Program-made: the position numbers and the translations under genes
The notes under the pieces: model-generated
The model's database searches: none
The model's input: only the letters and a program-made list of their open reading frames with translations
What the model was told of the DNA's origin: nothing
Source: Pseudomonas sp. GV071
Lineage (GTDB): Bacteria; Pseudomonadota; Gammaproteobacteria; Pseudomonadales; Pseudomonadaceae
Length of the DNA stretch: 64,000 bases
Direction of reading: 5' to 3'
Assembly: GCF_003050835.1 (NCBI RefSeq)
Contig: NZ_QAOJ01000001.1
Location: 620,001-684,000, forward strand
Part shown: positions 59,069 through 64,000 of the stretch, piece after piece
Numbering within the stretch: position 1 is the first letter of the stretch
Layout: the number at the start of each line of letters is the position of its first letter

Positions 59069-61450
59069 ATGTTTCGCCGTTCATTGATTAGCGTCGCTGT
59101 AGTTGCGGCATTTGCCCATGTGCCGGTGTATGCCGACGACACCACCACCAGCGCCGAGGACACCCGCCTGGGCACCGTGCTGGTCACCGGTACCCGCGCA
59201 AAAAATCGCACCGTGCTCGACTCGCCCGTGCCGGTTGACGTGCTCACCGCCGACGACATCAAAGCCACCGGCGCCAGCAACGGCGAACTGGGGCAGGCCC
59301 TGGCTACCCTGTTGCCGTCGTTCAACTTCCCGCGCCAATCCAACTCCGGCGGCGCCGACCATGTGCGCGCCGCGCAACTGCGTGGCATGAGCCCGGACCA
59401 GGTGCTGGTATTGGTCAACGGCAAACGCCGGCACACCTCGGCGCTGGTCAATGACTCGTCGAAAATCGGCCGCGGCACTGCGCCGGTCGACTTCAACTCG
59501 ATCCCCATCAGCGCGATCAAACGCATCGAAGTGCTGCGTGACGGCGCCGGTGCGCAATACGGTTCCGACGCCATTGCCGGGGTGATCAACATCATCCTCG
59601 ACGACGCCCCGCAAGGCGGCGAAGTGTCCACCACCTATGGCGGTTACTACACCCACCAGGACGCCATCGGCGAACGTACCTACGACGGACAGAACACCTT
59701 CACCAGCGCCAAGGCTGGCACCAAGCTCGGTGAGGACGGTGGCTTTGTGCGTGGCGGTGCCGAATACAAAGACCGTAACCCGACCAACCGCGCCGGCTAT
59801 GACGGTTTTGACGACGCACCGGAGCAGCGCAACTACGTCATGGGCGACGGCGCCCTGCAGGACATCAATACCTGGTTCAACAGCGAGCTGCCGATTGGCG
59901 ATGCCAAGGCCTATGCCTTTGGTACCTACAACAAGCGCCACACCACCGGTGCCGAGTTCTACCGCTACGGCTACGAGCAGCCGGCGTTCTACCCCAATGG
60001 CTTCCTGCCGCAGTCGATTGGCGACAATCAGGACATCTCCCTCAACGGCGGCTTCAAAGGCATGATCGGCGAGCAGTGGGACTACGACGCCAGCCTGACC
60101 CACGGCCGCAACATTTTCGAATCGGCCACCCGCCGCACCCTCAACGCCTCGCTGGGTGCTGATTCGCCAACCCGTTTTGACACCGGCGACTACGAGCTGC
60201 GCCAGTCGGTGGGCAACCTCGATTTCAACCGTGAACTGGAACTGGCGGGGCGCTCGTTCGTGCTGGCGGTGGGCGGTGAATACCGCTACGAAAATTACAT
60301 CACCACGGCGGGCGACGAAGCCTCCTATGTCGGCACCGGTGCCGATGGCGCCAGTGGTCTGCGCCCGAGTGAAGAGTCGGATATCGACCGCAATGTGTTC
60401 GGCACTTATGCCGAGCTGTCGGGGGATGTCACCGACCGTCTGTTCGTCGACCTGGCCACCCGCTGGGAACGTTATGACGACGCCGGCAGCAAGCTTACCG
60501 GCAAGCTCAGCGGGCGTTACAAGCTGACCGAAATCTTCGCCGTGCGCGGTGCGGTATCGAACAACTTCCGTGCGCCGTCGCTGGCCCAGGTGGGCTTCCA
60601 GCACACCACCAGCAACTTCGGCACCGGCGGCACGCTGACCGATATCCGTGTGCTGTCGGTGAACGACCCGATTGCCAAAGCCCTGGGCGCCGAAGACCTC
60701 GACCCGGAAACCTCGAAGAACTTCAGCATTGGCCTGACCGCCAAGTTCACCGACAACTTCGACGCCTCGCTCGACGTATTCCGCATCGACGTCAAAGACC
60801 GCATCACCCTGTCCCAGCGCATCGGCAGCGACGCCATGGAGCAGTACATCCTCGACAACTTCGGCCAGGCCGGCGTGCACGACGTGAACTTCTTCACCAA
60901 CGCCGCCGACACCAAAACCGACGGCGCGGAGCTGGTGCTCAACTACCACCAGCCGTTCGCCTCGGGCGAGCTGGGCCTGAGCACCGCGTACACCTACAAC
61001 CACACCAAAGTCACCAGCACCAAAGGCACGCCGGAGCAGTTGGCCGCCCTGGGCGTTGGCGACGATGCGCTGGTGGGCGTGGAGGAGCGCAACACCCTCA
61101 CCGACGCCGCACCCAAGGACCGCTTCGTGTTCTCCACCACCTGGAGCAACGACAGCTGGAACCTGCTGGCCCGTCTTACTCGCCAAGGCTCGACCACCCG
61201 CGTGTTCGACTTCGGTGATGGCGACCACCCGGAGCAGACCTACAACGCCGTGTGGCAAGTGGATACCGAGGTGGCCTACAAATTCACCCCGCAATTCTCC
61301 GTGGCCCTGGGTGGCAACAACATCTTCGACAAGTACCCGGAGAAATCCAGCGACGAGATCAACTACGGCGGCAACCTGCCGTATGACGTGCTCTCGCCGG
61401 TTGGCAGCAACGGCGCCTACTACTACGCCCGCGCGACTTACGGGTTCTGA
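59069..61450 (+). CDS. TonB-dependent outer-membrane receptor
   Basis: This 793-residue receptor has a signal peptide (LISVAVVAAFAHVPVYAD), a TonB-box-like TRLGTVLVTGTRAKNR, a plug domain (residues ~50-170, MSPDQVLVLVNGKRRHTSALVND, VLRDGAGAQYGSDAIAGVINIIL) and a long beta-barrel ending in an aromatic residue (ARATYGF). The plug motif VLVNGKRRH is common in receptors of the non-siderophore, nutrient-uptake type. Cargo unknown. It follows the ABC/oxidoreductase operon and precedes an APC permease on the same strand. Confidence 0.9.
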   Translation: MFRRSLISVAVVAAFAHVPVYADDTTTSAEDTRLGTVLVTGTRAKNRTVLDSPVPVDVLTADDIKATGASNGELGQALATLLPSFNFPRQSNSGGADHVRAAQLRGMSPDQVLVLVNGKRRHTSALVNDSSKIGRGTAPVDFNSIPISAIKRIEVLRDGAGAQYGSDAIAGVINIILDDAPQGGEVSTTYGGYYTHQDAIGERTYDGQNTFTSAKAGTKLGEDGGFVRGGAEYKDRNPTNRAGYDGFDDAPEQRNYVMGDGALQDINTWFNSELPIGDAKAYAFGTYNKRHTTGAEFYRYGYEQPAFYPNGFLPQSIGDNQDISLNGGFKGMIGEQWDYDASLTHGRNIFESATRRTLNASLGADSPTRFDTGDYELRQSVGNLDFNRELELAGRSFVLAVGGEYRYENYITTAGDEASYVGTGADGASGLRPSEESDIDRNVFGTYAELSGDVTDRLFVDLATRWERYDDAGSKLTGKLSGRYKLTEIFAVRGAVSNNFRAPSLAQVGFQHTTSNFGTGGTLTDIRVLSVNDPIAKALGAEDLDPETSKNFSIGLTAKFTDNFDASLDVFRIDVKDRITLSQRIGSDAMEQYILDNFGQAGVHDVNFFTNAADTKTDGAELVLNYHQPFASGELGLSTAYTYNHTKVTSTKGTPEQLAALGVGDDALVGVEERNTLTDAAPKDRFVFSTTWSNDSWNLLARLTRQGSTTRVFDFGDGDHPEQTYNAVWQVDTEVAYKFTPQFSVALGGNNIFDKYPEKSSDEINYGGNLPYDVLSPVGSNGAYYYARATYGF

Positions 61451-61521
61451 TTGGGGGAAACGGCGGATATCCGCTACGCGGATATTCGCCGATACGCGGT
61501 TGCGGCTAAACCGAGGAATTT

Positions 61522-62886
61522 ATGGACGCGCACAATCACGCCGGTCCCAAGCGCCATATCGGGGTGTTCCAGGCCCTGCTGGTCACCCTGGGCATGGTGA
61601 TCACCACCGACATTCTGAAAACCGCGCCCACCGTGGCGTTGAATGTCGGCCCTGAACATTTCTATTGGGTGTGGGTGCTCGGCGGGCTGTTGTCGATGGT
61701 CGGCGCGCTGTGTTTTGCCGAGATGGCCACGGCCTTTCCGCACCCCGGTGGCGACTACCACTTTCTGCAACGCAGCTACGGCGAGCGGGTGGGGTTTCTG
61801 TTCGCCTGGTCGCGTTTTGCCGTGCTGCACACCGGTTGGATCGCGTTGTCGGCGTTCCTTTTTGGTGACTATTTCAACGCCGTGCTGCCCCTAGGCAGCC
61901 ACGGTTCAGCCCTGTATGCCGGCGGTTTGATCGCGGCACTGGTGCTGGTCAATTTGCTCGGGGTGCGCGTGGGTTTTGCCACCCAGACGGTGCTGGTCAG
62001 TTTGCTCACCCTGGGCTTTTTCTCGATTGTTGCCGCTGGTGTCTGGCTGGCCTGGCAAGGCTTCGACGCGCCGCCGCCGGTATTCCCGGCGGAACCTGAG
62101 CAGACCGGCCTGGCGGGTTTTTCCGCGGCGATGATTTTTGTCTTTCTGGCCTTTGGCGGCTGGAGCGATGCGGCCACGCTGTCGGCGGAAGTGCGCGATG
62201 GGCGGCGTGGCATGTTTATCGCCATGCTCGGCGCCCTGGGCTTGTTGCTGGCCATTTATCTGGCGCTGAACTGGGCGTTTATCCGCGGCTTGGGCTTCGA
62301 CGGTCTGGCGGCCAGCGCGGCGCCGGCGGTGGAATTGCTGTCGCGGGCGTTTGGCTCGTTCGGGGTGCTGATCATTCTGCTGGTGGTGGCGGTATCGGCC
62401 GTGGCGACGATCAATTCAACCCTGATGGTCGGCGCGCGCACCACCTATGCCGCGGCCCGCGATGTACCGCTGTTGCACCGCCTCGGGCAGTGGGACGACA
62501 GCCGCGGCGTACCGCGCCGGGCACTGCTGGCCGAGGGTGGCGTGGCCTTGCTGTTGGTGCTGTTCGGCAGCCTGGCCAACAGCGGTTTTAACGCCATGGT
62601 CGAGTACATGACCCCGGTCTATTGGTTCTTTCTGGCCCTGAGCAGCCTGGCGTTGATTCGCTTGCGCCGCCTGCACCCGGACGTGCCACGGCCGGTGCGC
62701 GTGCCGCTGTACCCCTGGTTGCCGCTGCTGTTTTTCGCCCTGTGCCTGTACATGCTGTGGTCGAGCCTGGCCTATGTCGGCTATGGCGCGTTGCTTGGCG
62801 TGGCGGTGCTGGCCTTGGGCGCGGTGCTGCAGCTGCTGTTGAGTTGGCGCAGTAGCAGCGCCGTTGCCGTGGAGGTAAGCCCATGA
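61522..62886 (+). CDS. APC family amino acid permease
   Basis: This 454-residue, twelve-helix amino acid-polyamine-organocation permease shows GVFQALLVTLGMVITTDILKTAPTVALNVGPEHFYW at the N-terminus and the typical EMATAFPHPGGDYHFLQRSYGERVGFLFAW. A later region reads INSTLMVGARTTYAAARDVP. It probably takes up an amino acid or amine. It ends with a four-base overlap with the DUF3574 gene, so the two are coupled. Confidence 0.87.
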   Translation: MDAHNHAGPKRHIGVFQALLVTLGMVITTDILKTAPTVALNVGPEHFYWVWVLGGLLSMVGALCFAEMATAFPHPGGDYHFLQRSYGERVGFLFAWSRFAVLHTGWIALSAFLFGDYFNAVLPLGSHGSALYAGGLIAALVLVNLLGVRVGFATQTVLVSLLTLGFFSIVAAGVWLAWQGFDAPPPVFPAEPEQTGLAGFSAAMIFVFLAFGGWSDAATLSAEVRDGRRGMFIAMLGALGLLLAIYLALNWAFIRGLGFDGLAASAAPAVELLSRAFGSFGVLIILLVVAVSAVATINSTLMVGARTTYAAARDVPLLHRLGQWDDSRGVPRRALLAEGGVALLLVLFGSLANSGFNAMVEYMTPVYWFFLALSSLALIRLRRLHPDVPRPVRVPLYPWLPLLFFALCLYMLWSSLAYVGYGALLGVAVLALGAVLQLLLSWRSSSAVAVEVSP

Positions 62887-63344
62887 GGCGTTCCGACAAA
62901 CTGGCGGCCGCCGCCCTGGTGGTGATTTTGGGCGGTGCTGCGGGTGTGCTGCACAGCTATGCCAGCAGTCCCACCCACCAGGTTGTGCATGAGCACACCC
63001 TGCAGCGCACCGAGCTGTACTTCGGCGCCATCGACACGGCGCAGTGGCAGCAGTTTTTAGCCGAGCAAGTGACGCCACGGTTTCCCGATGGTTTGAGCTG
63101 GTACGACGTCAACGGCCAATGGCGTGGGCCCAGTGGCCAGCCGGAAAAACTGCCGTCGCGGATTGTGCTGCTGATTCACGCCGACAACCCCGGCAACCGC
63201 CAGGCGTTGGCGGATATCGGTCGGTTGTTCAAGCAGCGGTTTGGCTTGGCCGTGTTGCAGGTAAGCAGCGTGGTACAGGCCAGCGATCCGGATTGGACCG
63301 AGGAGCGGGTTGAGGGGAATCAGCAACTGACCCCGACGCCCTAG
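62883..63344 (+). CDS. DUF3574 domain protein
   Basis: This 153-residue protein has an N-terminal hydrophobic segment (LAAAALVVILGGAAGVLHSYA) that is either an uncleaved anchor or signal. The DUF3574 pattern follows (TELYFGAIDTAQWQQFLAEQVTPRFPDGLSWYDVNGQWRGPSGQPEKLPSRIVLLIH). The family is periplasmic and of unknown function. It overlaps the permease stop by four bases, suggesting joint translation with it. Confidence 0.8.
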   Translation: MRRSDKLAAAALVVILGGAAGVLHSYASSPTHQVVHEHTLQRTELYFGAIDTAQWQQFLAEQVTPRFPDGLSWYDVNGQWRGPSGQPEKLPSRIVLLIHADNPGNRQALADIGRLFKQRFGLAVLQVSSVVQASDPDWTEERVEGNQQLTPTP

Positions 63345-63384
63345 AAGGCAAACCTCAATCCCGTAGGATCGTGGGTGGGCGGAG

Positions 63385-64000
63385 TTAGGGGTTGATCAAT
63401 TCCAGCATGTACTGCGGCAACGCAAACGCTGCCTGGTGAATTTCGGCGTTGTAGTAGCGGGTACGCAAGCCACTGTCCTTGAAGCGCTGTTGCAGCGTGG
63501 CCAGTTCCGTCTGCCGGGCTTTGGCGCTGTTGCTGGCCCAACCAAAACTCATGCTGCCACCGATATAGGTCGGCACCGCTGCATGGAAAAACCCCCAGTC
63601 GCTGAAGGTCGCCGCCAGGCGTTGCGCGGTGTCGGTCAGCTCTAAGGGTTGCAGAAACGGCACGCCATTCTGGGTGGCGAGCACACCATCGGCGTTCAGA
63701 CAGCGCTGGCAGTTGCGGTAGAACTCGCGGCTGAACAAGCTGGCAGCCGGGCCGATAGGGTCGGTGGAGTCGCTGATGATCAGGTCGAAACGCTCGGCAC
63801 TGTTAGCGACGAAATCCAGGCCATCGGCGATCACCAGGCGCACCCTTGGATCGTCCAGGGCGCCGGCCGAATGCAGCGGCAAATGGGTGCGGCACAGCTC
63901 GATCACCGAGGCGTCGATCTCCACCGCAACAATCTCCTCGATACCGGCATGGCGCACGATCTCGCGCAGAATGCCGCCATCGCCGACGCCAATCACCAAC
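63385..64000 (-). CDS. speE: spermidine synthase (polyamine aminopropyltransferase), N-terminus beyond window
   Basis: The visible C-terminal ~205 residues have the decarboxylated-SAM site GVGDGGILREI, the acidic VEIDASVIELCR, VIADGLDFVA, and the active-site SDSTDPIGPA loop. The enzyme transfers an aminopropyl group to putrescine. The frame is cut by the window end at 64000, so the first ~80 residues are missing. Convergent with the DUF3574 gene. The symbol is assigned by family. Confidence 0.85.
   Translation of the reverse strand, partial: LVIGVGDGGILREIVRHAGIEEIVAVEIDASVIELCRTHLPLHSAGALDDPRVRLVIADGLDFVANSAERFDLIISDSTDPIGPAASLFSREFYRNCQRCLNADGVLATQNGVPFLQPLELTDTAQRLAATFSDWGFFHAAVPTYIGGSMSFGWASNSAKARQTELATLQQRFKDSGLRTRYYNAEIHQAAFALPQYMLELINP

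Noticed and set aside
59081..61294. 737-residue minus-strand frame inside the TonB receptor
   Set aside because: Valine/glycine/histidine shadow of the receptor; no motif.
1..64000. CRISPR arrays, tRNA or rRNA genes, prophage
   Set aside because: No regularly spaced repeats, cloverleaf-like elements with GTTCGAATC-type arms or phage structural genes were noticed on either strand.

Overview
The window looks like a piece of a Pseudomonas chromosome, most likely the P. fluorescens/P. putida side of the genus. It is GC-rich and densely coded on both strands. It carries genus-typical small genes (DUF3509, DUF3574), a full AqpZ aquaporin, and intergenic hairpins whose arms end in GGGGCTTTAGCCGCGA, a common form of pseudomonad REP-like palindrome. 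This assignment rests on recognition, not on a search. I saw no rRNA, tRNA, CRISPR array, prophage or intact insertion sequence.

Layout. 1-13.4 kb is mostly housekeeping and small accessory genes: a YcaO/OsmC protein cut by the window start, two tandem class II aldolase-like genes, an HD protein, a P-loop kinase, LysE-type exporters, aquaporin, HIT, a metallo-hydrolase divergent from a TetR regulator with a visible operator, and a PAS-GGDEF protein. 13.6-23.2 kb holds a 2,878-residue cyclic beta-1,2-glucan synthase between a Crp/Fnr regulator and that GGDEF protein. 23.3-27.7 kb is a redox-flavoured locus. A MarR regulator with four C-terminal cysteines (plus MOSC and aldo/keto reductase genes) is divergent from a CxxC thioredoxin-fold protein, a CxxC DUF2024 protein and a Rof-type Rho-binding antiterminator. 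Two matching 15-bp palindromes lie in the shared promoter region. An attenuator-like leader and an NTF2-like gene follow.

27.8-32.4 kb is an accessory block of small membrane, secreted and lipoprotein genes with a SleB-like cell wall hydrolase, bounded by two ~180-bp inverted repeats. 32.5-36.5 kb has two SDR-type genes with MerR and AraC regulators. 36.7-45.5 kb has a truncated kinase gene, then the alpha-2-macroglobulin/PBP1C pair, then an intact paralogue of the truncated kinase. 45.5-50.9 kb has lipoproteins, an SDR remnant, a 788-residue protein joining a possible MACPF-like pore-forming region to a complete trypsin-like protease domain, and a LuxR regulator.

50.9-64 kb has a GT8-like glycosyltransferase, AraC with a divergent Fsr-type exporter, and a sugar-type ABC importer ending in a YedY/sulfite-oxidase-like gene. 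A TonB receptor follows, with a ~240-nt structured leader, then an APC permease, a DUF3574 protein and a spermidine synthase cut by the window end.

The strongest candidates for something undescribed are the pore-former/protease fusion at 47.4-49.8 kb and the cysteine-rich MarR-Trx-DUF2024-Rof module at 25.5-27.1 kb. The attenuator-like leader at 27.17-27.27 kb and the structured leader ahead of the TonB receptor are second-tier candidates. Functions of these four are inferred from sequence alone.
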